A stretch of DNA of 64,000 nucleotides from Cololabis saira. Lineage: Eukaryota; Chordata; Actinopteri; Beloniformes; Belonidae. Location of the stretch: positions 7,010,647-7,074,646 of the forward strand of contig NC_084597.1 of NCBI RefSeq assembly GCF_033807715.1, in the 5' to 3' direction. Under the pieces are notes generated by a model. It was not told where the DNA came from, did no database searches, and was given only the letters and a program-made list of their open reading frames with translations. Each line of letters begins with the position of its first letter. Positions within the stretch are counted from its first letter, which is position 1. Position numbers and translations under genes: made by a program. Shown here piece after piece: positions 47,641-59,068 of the stretch.

Positions 47641-48600
47641 TTAATTTCTATGTATTTATGTCTGACAATGATGGTGATTTAGTTCCTCTGTGTTGTTTGC
47701 GACTGACAGAGTTTTGTCTATTATTGTTTTGTTTGTCATGTACAGAGGTGGGTAGAGTAGCCAAAAAATGTACTCAAGTAAAAGTACTGTTACTTCAGAA
47801 TAATATGACTCAAGTAGAAGTAAAAAGTATTCATCCCAATACTTACTTGAGTAAAAGTAAAAAAGTACTTGGTGAAAAAACTACTCAAGTACTGAGTAAC
47901 TGTTGAGTAACGTCTGATTTATTTTTTTAACACAACCATTCAAACAGACAAAAGTACAAAATAATCATCTTCAGGGAAATAAAATCAATAAAATAAAATA
48001 CATTTAAATTAATAAAAAATAGCTTAAATTAAAATAATCTTAAAGTAAATTCAAGTACTTTAATAAATAATAAAATAAATAAAATAATAACAGAATAAAA
48101 AAATATATTAAGTACAAGTAGAACAAAATTTCCAGCCTTTGTACTTTTCTTTTTTAACCAGGCAGAACTAGAACAAACATGAACTCATAGAAAGTCTGTG
48201 TGTGTTTGAGTCTGTGTAAATGTGACAAAACATGCAAAAACAAACATTTTTCCCAAAGAATCACCCAGTGATGTCATGAGATTGATGCATACGTGGATAA
48301 AAGGGATAAAAGAAAAGTAACAGCTCAACGTAGCCTAATGTAGCGGAGGAAGAGGAACAGTTTCTTCTTCACAAATCTACTCAAGTAAAAGTAAAAAGTA
48401 TAGTGATTCAAAACTACTCCTAAAAGTACAACATTTCCCAAAACTTACTCAAGTAAATGTAACGGAGTAAATGTAACTCGTTACTACCACCTCTGGTCAT
48501 GTATAATGTATGTCTGTTATCGTGTGTATGTCGGACCTCAGGAAGAATAGCTAATGCTGTAGCTAATGCTAACGGGGATCCTAAATAAAACAAACGAGAA
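47641..48600 (+). mobile_element. LINE 3' UTR, plus strand, split by a hAT
   Basis: TCTATGTATTTATGTCTGAC to TGTTTTGTTTGTCATGTA, then after the hAT TAATGTATGTCTGTTATC, GGACCTCAGGAAGAATAGCT and GGGGATCCTAAATAAAAC. It is the complement of 47121-47310. Confidence 0.75.
47735..48503 (+). mobile_element. hAT element (CAGAGGTGGGTAGAG family, 753 bp)
   Basis: A perfect GTCATGTA TSD surrounds CAGAGGTGGGTAGAGTAGCC...TTACTACCACCTCTG. It is a sister to 22059-23023 and lacks the foldback found there. Confidence 0.93.
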
Positions 48601-48954
48601 GTTAAATCCAGCTCGAGATTCAAGCCCATGAAAAAAGTAAGTACACTTCCATGGTGAACTGCAGATACGGCGCTAGAAAAACTGTAAAAGAAGAACAGCC
48701 ACGACGACCCAGGTCTTAAATCTAAATGGAACGTAGAAGAAACAAAATGCTGATCTATAAAACAACAAGTATCACTTGTAGACAGAGGTGGACAGAGTAC
48801 TCGACCCCAGTACTTGAGTAAGAGTACAAATACTACTGGTCAAAATTTACTCAGTTACAAGTAAAAGTAGCTCAGTCAAAATATTACTCGAGTAAGAGTA
48901 GAAAAGTACTTGCTTTTAAAGTTACTTAAGTATCCAAATGCTTTTAAATTTACT

Positions 48955-49739
48955 TTAAAGGGATTGTGACATGAAAAACAAATTTTTCTTGATTTTTTGT
49001 GTTTTGTTGGGTGTCTTGACATCAATTACACCCAAAAAACAACGAACTTTTAACATTCAGTGTATTGTGTGCTTTCTGGGATTTTCCGCATAACTGTGCA
49101 AAAACGGCACATCTGGTTTGGTGGCGGGCCGTGACGTAACGACCCGCTAAATCACCGCCCCCTCCACCCAGCTCCCTGCCTCCTCTCCTCTCCAGCGCAC
49201 CATAAAGGCTGATTTATGGTTCCGCGTTACACCGACGCAGAACCTACGGCGTAGGCTCTGCGTCGATTTAACGCGGAACCATAATTCAGGCTTAACACGG
49301 AGCTGTTTAGAGCCTCTTTTGTTCTAATCACCGGAGGAAAACTGCTAAGAAGACCCGCGGCCACTGACTGGACTTAAGATAAGAGGACACTGCTGCTTGC
49401 ATGCCTTTATTTTTATGATTGTTTGCTGTGGACTGCTTCGCCCTGCTGCTTTTCTGTGCATGCTTCGCCTGTCGCTCCCGGCTTAACTCTCCGACGCCGC
49501 TGTGAGCGTATGGCTGGAGGAGGAGGAGGTTTGGAGGAGGAGCGGCGCAATGATTGACAGGAAAGGGGGAAAAGGAAGCGTTTTTCACGGTGCAAAAAAA
49601 CACTGTCATAAAAAGCCAGGAATGGAGTACTAGAGTGAATATTTTCTTGTTACACTCTTTTAGACACATTTGAGGGATGTTGGCCAAGACTTTTAATAGT
49701 GTTAAAAGCATGTTAAAAATGATGTCACAATACCTTTAA
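48955..49739. mobile_element. TTAA-flanked element (777 bp) nested in hAT
   Basis: TTAA (48955-48958) AGGGATTGTGACATG and GATGTCACAATACCT TTAA (49736-49739). A different family from 17760 but the same TTAA target. It contains the 87-bp palindromic MITE at 49206. Confidence 0.82.
49203..49295. mobile_element. 87-bp palindromic Harbinger-type MITE with TAA TSD
   Basis: TAA flanks AGGCTGATTTATGGTTCCGC...GCGGAACCATAATTCAGGCT. The two arms are nearly perfect complements around CTACGGCGTAGG. Confidence 0.9.
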
Positions 49740-49929
49740 TGTTAATACTTGTTAACCTACATCTAAATAAATTTGCTATTTCATGCCGAAATTGAGACTT
49801 ACAATGCCACACTACTAAAGTGATGGTGTGGATCGCGTCATTCCTGCCAAACTGAAATCATTTTAACTTTGTAAGTATACAAAAAGTGTATATCAAGGGC
49901 TCTCTGTACAAGCAAGTACCAAAGAAATC

Positions 49930-50552
49930 TATTGGCGCTTTTGCATTAGTCTCACTTCTCCCCGGTTCTACCCGCTATGGCCCCGTTTTGCGCTTTCGCA
50001 CTAGGGCTGAGACGTGTAGAGCCGCTCCAAGTCGGTACTTTTTTCTGTAACCATTTCAGCCAGGTTCTTAGCGGGCTGAGAAGGGACTATTTCTGAGGTC
50101 ACCACCCTCCTCGCCACTGATTGGTCGGGGGGCGGGGACGTCACCACCCTCCGCGCCTCTGATTGGTCGGGGGGCGGGGCCGTCAGACGTTTGAATCAGG
50201 AAGCGGCAGTCAGAGCGAGGCGACCCGCGGCTCGCGGCGATTTTATTATAAAGCACAAAACGTCTGTTTGGTGATCCAACTCTGAGGTGCAGATGTTCAT
50301 AAACCTGGTGGCTGTCGAGAAAAAATTAAAAAAGCGATGTAGACGGGCTGTTTTACTCTCAGCCGCTCCGGCTCCAGCTGATTTCTGATCAGCGCTGACG
50401 TGAACAAAGGTGTTGCGCAATCGAGTACGTCACAGCAGCTTCACCCAAACCTGCCCGCTTCTCCCCTGGCAATGCGAAAACACACAGTGGAACCGTGTAA
50501 AGCCGCGCCGAGCCGAGTCGGGCCAAGTAAGTCCTAGTGCAAAAGCGGCATA
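49930..50552. mobile_element. TIR element (GGCGCTTTTGCA family), TA target
   Basis: TTGGCGCTTTTGCATTAGTC at the left faces CTAGTGCAAAAGCGGCA at the right, with TA on both sides. The mirrored hAT arm at 50677-50715 reads the same sequence uninterrupted (TACTTGAGTATTAGATTTC), giving an empty site. GC-rich, with CTGATTGGTCGGGGGGCGGG repeated twice. Confidence 0.78.
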
Positions 50553-50968
50553 ATACTCAAGTAAAGTACAAATCCTCTGGATATGTACTTAAAGGAGCTT
50601 GAGGCTCCTTTTAAGAAATGAGCAGTGGTGGACAGTAACGGAGTAAATTTACTTGAGTACTGTACTTAAGTACATAGGATTTGTACTTTACTTGAGTATT
50701 AGATTTCTTTGGTACTTATTACTCTTACTTGAATACTTTTCTAAGACAAATATTTTTACTTTTACTCGAGTAAATTTCTAGGAAGGCTGAAAAGTACTCG
50801 TTACTTTCAGGTCTGCTCTTTTTTCTTCTTCCCTAAAATCCTATTGGACACAAGCTATTTTTGTCAAAGGAGGAGACCTATCACAGTGCACGCTCTCCAC
50901 TGGGATGTACGTAAAGCGGAAATACGTCAAGCCTCCTCAAAACCATACCGCCAAAGTAGCCTGCGTTT

Positions 50969-51300
50969 GTCAAGACAGAGCCGCAACAAGTCAAGACAGA
51001 GTCAACAAGTCAAGACAGAGTCAACAAGTCAAGACAGAGGTGCAACAAGTCAAGACAGAGCTGCAACAAGTCAAGACAGAGCCGCAACAAGTCAAGACAG
51101 AGCCGCAACAAGTCAAGACAGAGCTGCAACAAGTCAAGACAGAGGTGCAACAAGTCAAGACAGAGCTGCAACAAGTCAAGACAGAGCCGCAACAAGTCAA
51201 GACAGAGCCGCAACAAGTCAAGACAGAGCTGCAACAAGTCAAGACAGAGCCGCAACAAGTCAAGACAGAGCTGCAACAAGTCAAGACAGAGCTGCAACAA
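50969..51300. repeat. 21-bp minisatellite, about 16 units
   Basis: The unit is CAAGTCAAGACAGAGCTGCAA (21 bp; written here for reference as CAAGTCAAGACAGAGCTGCA plus A), with CTG, CCG or GTG variants and two shortened units at the left. Because 21 is divisible by three and units lack stops, several frames stay open; a QVKTELQ heptad reading is a by-product. Confidence 0.9.
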
Positions 51301-51573
51301 CGGCTACGCCTGCGTCAGGAGAAGAAAGACAAAATATAAAAAGACAATAGGATGGTGCAGGTTCATTTGGTTTCAGTTCATGATTGTTAATAAACTCTGC
51401 ATCATCTGCTGTCCTCTTATGATCCCATTCATTTGATTTGTTGTTGGTGTTTCTGCAGGTTTTATATAACATTGTGGTTCTAAAAGCAGCACATCAGTGC
51501 AGCTGGTTTCAAAGAGTTAATTCTCAGAAACAAGAGTTAAAAGATCCTTAAATTAATTTAGAAAAAAATATAG

Positions 51574-52005
51574 TACCGTATTTTCTGGACTATAAGCCGC
51601 TACTTTTTTCATGGGTTTTGAACCACGCGGCTTATACAAAGGTGCGGCTATTCTGTGGTTTTTCTTCCACCGCTAGGGGGAGTGCTAACTGGAATTAGAA
51701 TAAAAACTAAGACAAAATAAATGCAGATTTCAAACAGATAAATAGATAAATAAATACTGGTTATTTTCTCTTGGTTCTGTCCCGTTTTAATCAGCAAAGT
51801 TGCTGCCGTGTTAAAAGACACTGTTAGGAAAGGATCTATTTAGGTACAAACATGTACATCATTTACAGTTCAAAATACTTCTGTACATGTAGTAAATATC
51901 TAATCTAACAACATAAATATCTGCGCCTTGAATATCTTTTTTTTTTTTAAATAGAGCGGATGCGGCTTATATGCAGGTGCAGCTTATAGTCTAGAAAATA
52001 CGGTA
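51574..52005. mobile_element. TA-flanked TIR element (CCGTATTTTCTGGACTATAA family), copy 1
   Basis: TA|CCGTATTTTCTGGACTATAA at the left and TTATAGTCTAGAAAATACGG|TA at the right, 428 bp. The TA flank suggests Tc1/mariner-like mobilisation. An inverted copy is at 57551-58020. No coding capacity. Confidence 0.85.
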
Positions 52006-52250
52006 ATTTACTGATGTGGAAAATAAGAAATGTACTCTTACTCTTACTCTTACTTTTACTTAAAGTAAATTTAAAAGCATTTACTTTTGGATACTTAAGT
52101 ACCTTTAAAAGCAAGTACTTTTTCTACTCTTACTCGAGTAATATTTTGACTGAGCTACTTTTACTTGTAACGGAGTAAATTTTGACCAGTAGTATTTGTA
52201 CTCTTACTCAAGTACTGGTGTCGAGGACTCTGTCCACCTCTGCTTGTAGA

Positions 52251-53105
52251 TGATAAAGCGTACGAGTCTGTCGAACATTACGGTGGATGATGTGACTGGT
52301 GGTGATTCTGAGTGTCGGGCCGAGGGCGAGGAGCCGTCCAAGTCCTCCGTATGTCAACAAGGTGAGCTCATGGTAAGTCCCTGAATCTCCCGTGTCAGAC
52401 AGACAGAGAAACACACTCCCCAGTCCCAGGCCTTTTCTTTTTAGAGGCTTCTAATCCTGGTGGGTTCACGGCCTGACGTCACGGGCCCGTCCCGTCCCCC
52501 CCCACCCCTCCGTCTGCCGATGTGCCGATGTGCCGTACCCACACTCTCATTTCCTCCACGGCTCACCAGCACCAATCACAGCTCACTGCTCCGGCCTCTG
52601 ACGTCTGAAGCTCTGATTAAAACGCACCGTCTGATCTGACGCCACTCCTGGCCAGATGAGGGGGTTAAACTCTGGACCAGCCAACCCCCCCCTCCCTGCT
52701 GTACTGTACGTCTCCTGCTCGGCCGCCTGGGCGGCATCATGTGACCAGGAAGCGTGGCTCCCCTCCATTTCCCCTCCTGACAGAGAGGAAATATTCCAAC
52801 AGAGGGGGCCGGCACTGGGCTGTGTTACGTCGCCGGTTAAAAATAACTGGCATATTTAAGGCTGCTGAGGAATCCCAGGGCAGGCAAAGGCTGGACAGCT
52901 TGCCGCCCGGCAGGAGCTCTCTCTCTCTCCCGCTCTCCTCCCCTCCCAGTCCCACAGCTTTTTCTCGCTGTCTTCTCCCTCTTTCTGCTTCTTCCTCTGC
53001 TTTTTTTTTACACGAAACTTTACTAAACTTTACACATGTGATAAAAGCTCACGTTTACTTTGCTGCTGCAACTTTGTGCCGCGACATGATCGCCCAAACA
53101 AATAG
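52251..53105. other. GC-rich low-copy stretch
   Basis: GC-rich and CpG-containing compared with the surroundings, with C-runs at 52495-52508 and a CT-rich part at 52917-53000. No repeat termini were found. It could be a CpG-rich regulatory region or 5' exon, but no domain is seen in any frame. Confidence 0.35.
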
Positions 53106-53855
53106 GTCCAGTGCAGGGGCGAGAATCCCAGGGGGGACAGGGGGGACGAGTCCCCCCCATTAGTAAAGCTGTCCCCCCCTAGAATAATTTGAGACAGAAT
53201 TAATAATTTTGGAACAATGCAGTAGTATTTAGTAGTGATGCACCAACATGAAAATTTGTGGCCGAAACCGAAATCGAAAATAATAATAAACAGTAAAATC
53301 TCATTACACTTAAAACAAGACTCATCACTGGAAAAAAAAACAACAATTTTCACCTGTTTCAAGTAAATTTTCACTTGAAATAAGTAGAAAAATCTGCCAG
53401 TGGAACAAGATTTATCTTGTCATTACAAGCAAAACAATCTTGTTCCACTGGCAGATTTTTCTACTTATTTTAAGTGAAAATCTACTTGAAACAGGTGAAA
53501 ATTGTTGTTTTTTTCCAGTGATGAGTCTTGTTTTAAGTGTAATGAGATTTTTTTTAACTAAAAATTAGACATTTTAACTAGAAATAAGACCGATTCTTGT
53601 TAAGATTGTGGGTTTTTGCAGTGTATTATGTCAGATGTGCTGTATTATTGCACCTTCCACCTAATACCATTGTTTTGTATTACTCTAAGAAAGGTCTTCT
53701 GCCTGTTTGCGAGATAGAGTTGAAAATGTCAAAATGCTGTATTAAAGGAAGGCTAAGACTTTCATTCCTTGTCCCCCCCTGGATTTATTCTCTAAAATGT
53801 TACTGTTTATTGTCCCCCCCAACTATGAAACAGGATTTTCGCCCCTGGTCCAGTG
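53106..53855 (+). mobile_element. hAT element (CAGGGGCGAGAATCC family, 734 bp)
   Basis: A perfect GTCCAGTG TSD (53106-53113, 53848-53855) surrounds CAGGGGCGAGAATCCC...AGGATTTTCGCCCCTG. A foldback at 53283-53628 shares its sequence with the cores of 421-1160 and 30991-31700. Confidence 0.92.
53283..53628. repeat. Foldback (CTGTTTCAAGTAAATTTTCA family)
   Basis: Inverted arms CTCATTACACTTAAAACAAG/CTTGTTTTAAGTGTAATGAG and AAAAATCTGCCAGTGGAACA with its complement. It ends in GGGTTTTTGCAGTG. Probably an independent MITE that also sits inside the 421 and 30991 elements. Confidence 0.75.
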
Positions 53856-54019
53856 ACTCAGACCTGCTGCAGATGCAGCAGGCCGTCATGTTAGCCGTGT
53901 TAGCAGGGACACAAGCACAAGCCTGTTTTGGTGGAGAAATGATCTAATTTCTGCCACTCGGTTGGTTTTTTTATGAGGCTGCGTTTTCCGCCGGAGTAAC
54001 AGGTGTTTTACTCTGAGAG

Positions 54020-55300
54020 CTGCTTTACAGAGGGGTCAAAAGTATTTACATTCATTACTCAGGTAGAAGTATAGATACTAGAGTTTAAAAATACTCCTGT
54101 AGAAGTTGAAGTATCAACTCAAGTTTTTTACTCAAGTAAAAGTATAAAAGTACTGGTTTAAAAACTACTTAAAGTATAAAAGTAAAAGTAATGTAAGGGG
54201 AAAAAAGCCATTAAGGACAAAAGCCGTTGAAAATGAATGTATCTTAGTATAATGCAAATATATTAAAGAAGCATATATGTGTACTATTGAGCATTAACAT
54301 GTGTTTCAGAGAGCAGGAGATATGATGACTAGTTGCCTATAAGTATTGTAATGGTGCAAAAAGTCAAACTTCAGAGGCATGTTATCATTTATCCTAACCT
54401 TTATTGGAATGTACATCCAAGTTTAGTTGCAGGAATCTGAGGGAACGGATGTAAGAACAAAACTGGACAAGAACATCTGAAACAACCACAACCAAATTCA
54501 CTCTATCCGGATGGAGCAATTTAACTGGATAGTTTTTATTCTTCCCTTCCTCTTTTCTCCCTTCCTTCCTTCCTTCCTTCCTTCCTTCCTTCCTTCCTTC
54601 CTTCCTTCCTTCATTCCTTCCTTCCTTCCTTCCTTCCTTCCTTCCTTCCTTCCTTCCTTCCTTCCTTCCTTCCTTCCTTCCTTCCTTCCTTCCTTCCTTC
54701 CTTCCTTCCTTCCTTCTTTTCTCCCTTCTTTCTTTCCTTATTTTCATTCTTCCTTCCTTCTTTCTTTCTTTTCATTCTCCCTTCCTTCCTTCCTTCCTTC
54801 CTTCCTTCCTTCTTTCCTTCCTTCCTTCCTTCCTTCCTTCCTTCCTTCCTTCTTTCTTTCTTTTCATTCTCCCTTCCTTCCTTCCTTCTTTTCTCCCCTT
54901 TCTTTCCTTCCTTCCTTCCTTCCTTCCTTCCTTCCTTCCTTCCTTCCTTCCTTCCTTCCTTCCTTCCTTCCTTCCTTCTTTTCTCCCCCTTCCTTCCTTC
55001 CTTCCTTCCTTCCTTCCTTCCTTCCTTCCTTCCTTCCTTCCTTCCTTCCTTCCTTCCTTCCTTCCTTCCTTCCTTCCTTCCTTCCTTTATTCTTAAAAGG
55101 CCTAAATGAAATAGAGTAACGAGGCTGTTTTGAAAATGTAAGGAGTAAAAAGTACAGATAATTGCGTGAAAACGTAAGGAGTAAAAGTAAAAAGTCGTCT
55201 GAAAAATAATTACTCCAGTGAAGTATAGATAACCAAAATTTCTACTTAAGTAAGGTAACAAAGTATTTGTACTTCATTACTTGCCACCTCTGCTGCTTTA
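54020..55300 (-). mobile_element. hAT element of the AGAGGTGTCAAG family, copy 4
   Basis: A perfect CTGCTTTA TSD (54020-54027, 55293-55300) surrounds CAGAGGGGTCAAAAGTATTT...TTACTTGCCACCTCTG. Colinear with 32381-33093 except for a 550-bp microsatellite. Confidence 0.93.
54541..55088. repeat. (TTCC)n microsatellite within hAT
   Basis: Long TTCC runs with TTTCTTTTCATTCTCCC-type interruptions replace or split the host text TTTTTATTTAAAGGCCGAAA of the uninterrupted copy. No gene. Confidence 0.95.
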
Positions 55301-55887
55301 ACATGACCTGATAGGACGTGCTATAAACCACAGACCTTATCTGAAAGGGCTTTGAAACATAAATGACCGTGAGAAGAAACATAAACAGCACTTGTTTTTT
55401 GTAAGTCAGGTCAAGGTCTTGAGAAAAGGTTCTTAAAGCAACTGATGAGTTTTTCATGTTTGAATTTGATTTGAATGCATATACAAATTGCACTTACACT
55501 GCAAACACATCCTGTTTAAAAATAAGCCTCAAATTCCTTAGATCTAACTAAAACTGTCTTATTTTAAGCAAAAGTACCTTCGCTAATTAGATAACAACAT
55601 TTTTGTTGACTAAAATTCATAAAAACCAGCAAAACTGCCTGAATCAGTCTTCTAGTGTTCTTAAATTAGGCTTTTTTACTTTCTTAGAAATTAGTTTGTG
55701 CAGCGTCAACAGCTACAGTGACATCATGGCAAACGCCAGAAAGTAATGACCAAAGGAAAACACAAAAAAAAACCTAATCAAGAGGGAATCTTGGATTTCA
55801 CCTCCTTGCGTTTATTGGGGCCTGCTCAGATGAAACCTGCAGAAGATCCTTTGTGTCGCTTTTAAATAGTTCATGTGAAAACCGTCA
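55301..55887. other. Mostly unrecognised; possible MITE remnant
   Basis: CACTGCAAACACATCCTG at 55498, followed by ATCTAACTAAAACTGTCTTA, resembles the CACTGCAAAAAC-type repeat arms of fish hAT elements. No right end was found. Confidence 0.4.
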
Positions 55888-56548
55888 GAATGATACGACG
55901 GAGTATTAGGGCCAAACTTAGACCAAAAGAAAAGGAAATTACGAGAATAAAGTCATAATGTTGCGAGAATAAAGTTGTATAATTACGAGAATAAAGTAAT
56001 TTGAGAATAAAGTCGTAATATTATGAGAATAAAATCGTAATATTATGAGAATAAAGTCGTAATATTATGAGAATAAAGTCGTAATATTATGAGAATAAAG
56101 TCGTAACATTACGAGAATAAAGTCGTAATATTATGAGAATAAAATCGTAATATTATGAGAATAAAGTCATATTATGAGAATAAAGTCGTAATATTACGAG
56201 AATAAAGTCGTCATATTACGAGAATAAAGTCGTAATATTACGAGAATAAAGTCGTCATATTACGAGAATAAAGTCGTCATATTATGAGAATAAAGTAATA
56301 TTACGAGAATAAAGTCGTAACATTACGAGAATGAAGTCGCAATTTATGAGAATAAAGTGTTAATTTATGAGACCTCTAAGAGGAAGAGTGTGTTAAAATG
56401 TTGAATATTGAGCATCTTGTGAAGTTATATTTATATATTTATAATATATTTAATATTACGATTTTATTCTCATATTATTATGACTTTATTTTCGTAATTT
56501 CCTTCTTTTTTTTTCTTAGTTTGGCCCTAATACTCCGTCGTAGAATGA
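55888..56548. mobile_element. Large foldback, TATTAGGGCC family, copy 3 (649 bp)
   Basis: TACGACGGAGTATTAGGGCC at 55894 to the complement ending at 56542, flanked by GAATGA on both sides (55888-55893, 56543-56548), extendable to AGAATGA. The left arm is long and the right arm short, the reverse of the 35263 copy. Confidence 0.9.
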
Positions 56549-57175
56549 TGCAGATCAGTACGGCCGAAGTTTGTAGTTGGCCCACTAAGTAAAGGGGGGG
56601 GGTTCTGTAGCCAGCATTTCTCTTCCTTCCTCCTGATGTAGCCTCATCAAATGCAAACTGCAGCCCTAAAAGTCACTGCCTTAACTCACAACCCACAAAA
56701 CCAGGCAGTGCAACAGTCTGAACGAGTTAAATTAGGGAAATACCAAACCATAAAGGACTAGTTTAGCACTGGAGATAACGATAAAGTCCTGCTGGGAAAT
56801 AATATCTCCTAACTCAAAACCGGGCATAGCGGGCATTTTCCCAGATGCAGTTTGGGCCAGCATGGTTATTCTAATATCTATTGGTCCGATCGGCCCATCA
56901 AACTCGCGTATTGGAGGCCCAGTTGACACTGGATTGGCCCAATGTGATGTTTAAACATGAGCCTGCAGGACTTGACCACCTGTCCATCAAACACATTGAT
57001 CTGCAATCCATTTTTGACTGACAGGAGGCTGATCCAATCAGATTAAACCAGTCTTGGCAGCTCTTTGCAGGTAGAAGCAGGTATTTATTAAAGATTAGAT
57101 GGAGAGAAAATGTGCCAAATGTGCAAAAGTAACTGACATGTTTGCCACAGCAGGACCTTCATCAGCGCCTGGGAC

Positions 57176-57215
<40 letters not shown>

Positions 57216-57504
57216 AAAAGCATCAAAATATTTAAAAAAGCTCACTCCTCAGGTTAAGGAGGAGACCTGAGCTCAGTGCAGGGGTTGGTAGAGGATGGCA
57301 ATGCCCAGGACTGTTAGGTAGGAGCACTGGGTGATAAAATGGGAAAAAAACGGGATAAAAATATTTTAAAAAAAAAATATTTAAAAAAAAGCAAAACAAT
57401 TGAACAGTCTCATCCAAAAAATAAAACAGACAGCAAAACAATGTGTTGGAGAGGGAACAGAAGGAAGCAGAACGCTTATTTAGTCCTGTCCCTTCCTCAC
57501 AATA
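56549..57504. other. Unrecognised DNA with (GAT)n and a LINE 3' UTR remnant
   Basis: About 13 GAT units at 57177-57214. At 57420-57500, GAGAGGGAACAGAAGGAAGC and TTATTTAGTCCTGTCCCTTC look like the minus-strand 3' UTR of an L2/CR1-like LINE. The rest is unassigned. Confidence 0.5.
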
Positions 57505-57548
57505 TCATATCATATATAACCTATAAAATGTAAAAATTTAAATTAATA

Positions 57549-58022
57549 TACCGTATTTTCTGGACTATAAGCCGCACCTGTATATAAACCGCATCCACTC
57601 TATTTAAAAAAAAAAGATATGCAAGCCGCAGATATTTATGTTGTTAGATTAGATACTTACTACATGTAGATAATGATTTTGAACTGTAAATGATGTACAT
57701 GTTTGTACCTAAATAGATCCTTTCCTAACAGTGTCTTTTATGTCTTTTATTATACTTTGCTGATTAAAACGGGACAGAACCAAGAGAAAACCGGTATTTA
57801 TTTATCTATTTATCTGTTTGAAATCTGCTTCTACTTCTATCTGCTAAAGAAGAAGTAGCATATTCTTCTTTGCATTTATTTTGTCTTAGTTTTTATTCTA
57901 ATTCCGGTTAGAGCGCCCCGAGCGGTGGAAGAAAAATCCACAGAATAGCTGCACCTTTGTATAAGCTGCATGGTTCAAAACCTATGACAAAAGTAGCGGC
58001 TTATAGTCCAGAAAATACGGTA
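57549..58022. mobile_element. TA-flanked TIR element (CCGTATTTTCTGGACTATAA family), copy 2
   Basis: CCGTATTTTCTGGACTATAA (57551) to TTATAGTCCAGAAAATACGG (58020), TA on both sides. Inverted relative to 51576-52003. Segment A lacks it: AAATTTAAATT is followed directly by CATATATGCCATGATG. Confidence 0.87.
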
Positions 58023-58203
58023 TACCATGATGATGATGATGATGATGATGAGGAATCAGAGGTGAGCTGCACTGCTTTAGGTAAAGGAACATGAAACCCG
58101 GTGATTTGAACTGTACAAGACAGTTTGTGAGAAACAAACTGTTCACAAGTGGTGATTAGATAACAAATAAACTACGGTTTATCTCGTCACATTAATGAAC
58201 TTA

Positions 58204-58715
58204 TGTTTTTGTGTAAAACTGATTTATGGTTCTGTGTTAAATCCACGAACAACGTACGTGAAGGAAGGAAGGAAGGAAGGAAGGAAGGAAGGAAGGAAGG
58301 AAGGAAGGAAGGAAGGAAGGAAGGAAGGAAGGAAGGAAGGAAGGAAGGAAGGAAGGAAGGAAGGAAGGAGAGAGCAGGAGGAAAGCAGGAAGGAAGGAAG
58401 GAAAGGGAAAAGGAAGGGAGAAAACAAGGAAGAAGGAAGGAAGGAAGGAAGGAAGGAAGGAAGGAAGGAAGCAAGGAAGGAAGGAAGGAAGGAAGGAAGG
58501 AAGGAAGGAAGGAAGGAAGGAAGGAAGGAAGGAAGGAAGGAAGGAAGGAAGGAAGGAAGGAAGGAAGGAAGGAAGGAAGGAAGGAAGGAAGGAAGGAAGG
58601 AAGGAAGGAAGGAATCAGAATCAGAATCAGAATCATCTTTATTGGCCAGGTTCGAACATTGTCCAACAAGGAATTTGACTCCGGTAGTAGGAAGGAAGGA
58701 AGGAAATGAGCCTAA

Positions 58716-58799
<84 letters not shown>

Positions 58800-58977
58800 A
58801 GGATAAATTCCCGTTGATGTTTTTGTGTAACAAACATGGTGGATCTGAGAGCGAGGTAGATTTATTGTTACAAAGATGGAGTTGAATTGGTATTTTTTTA
58901 TCGTCATTTTTATCGTTATCAGGATAAATGCCAGAAATTATCGTGATACATTTTTTAGTCCATACCGCCCATCTCTA
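58204..58977 (+). mobile_element. hAT with (GGAA)n-(GAAA)n, copy 4, left end lost
   Basis: The right end TTTTAGTCCATACCGCCCATCTCTA is present; the left end is missing and the copy begins in TGTTTTTGTGTAAAACTG. About 30 bp of segment-A sequence (ACTCATCTCACATGGAGAAT and on) are also missing at the junction, so a deletion removed the left TIR and flank. A LINE tail (GAATCAGAATCAGAATCATC) interrupts the array at 58616-58685. Confidence 0.8.
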
Positions 58978-59068
58978 GTCTGGATACAGAAGAACCATTT
59001 CTCACGGTTAAACTTTCTCTTTTAAACACAGAGCAACACCTTGGAGGATGAATTCTGTTCTAAGAGTC

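Larger units (their letters stand above)
48775..52250. mobile_element. 3.46-kb hAT composite with at least four nested elements
   Basis: A perfect CTTGTAGA TSD (48775-48782, 52243-52250) bounds CAGAGGTGGACAGAGTACTC...GAGGACTCTGTCCACCTCTG. The outer arms carry mirrored text (TTTTGACTGAGCTACTTTTA and its complement). Inside are a TTAA element, a TA-flanked element, a related AGTGGTGGACAGTAACGGAG hAT arm, a 21-bp minisatellite and a second TA-flanked element. No transposase is recognised. Confidence 0.88.

Noticed and set aside
50844..51350. Heptad-repeat proteins (QVKTELQ, SQDRAAT) resembling coiled coils
   Set aside because: Present in several frames of a 21-bp minisatellite in a non-coding hAT; no independent support.
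52208..53163. Possible host exon in the GC-rich stretch
   Set aside because: Overlapping frames on both strands, no recognisable domain, no convincing splice-site pair; kept only as unassigned GC-rich DNA.
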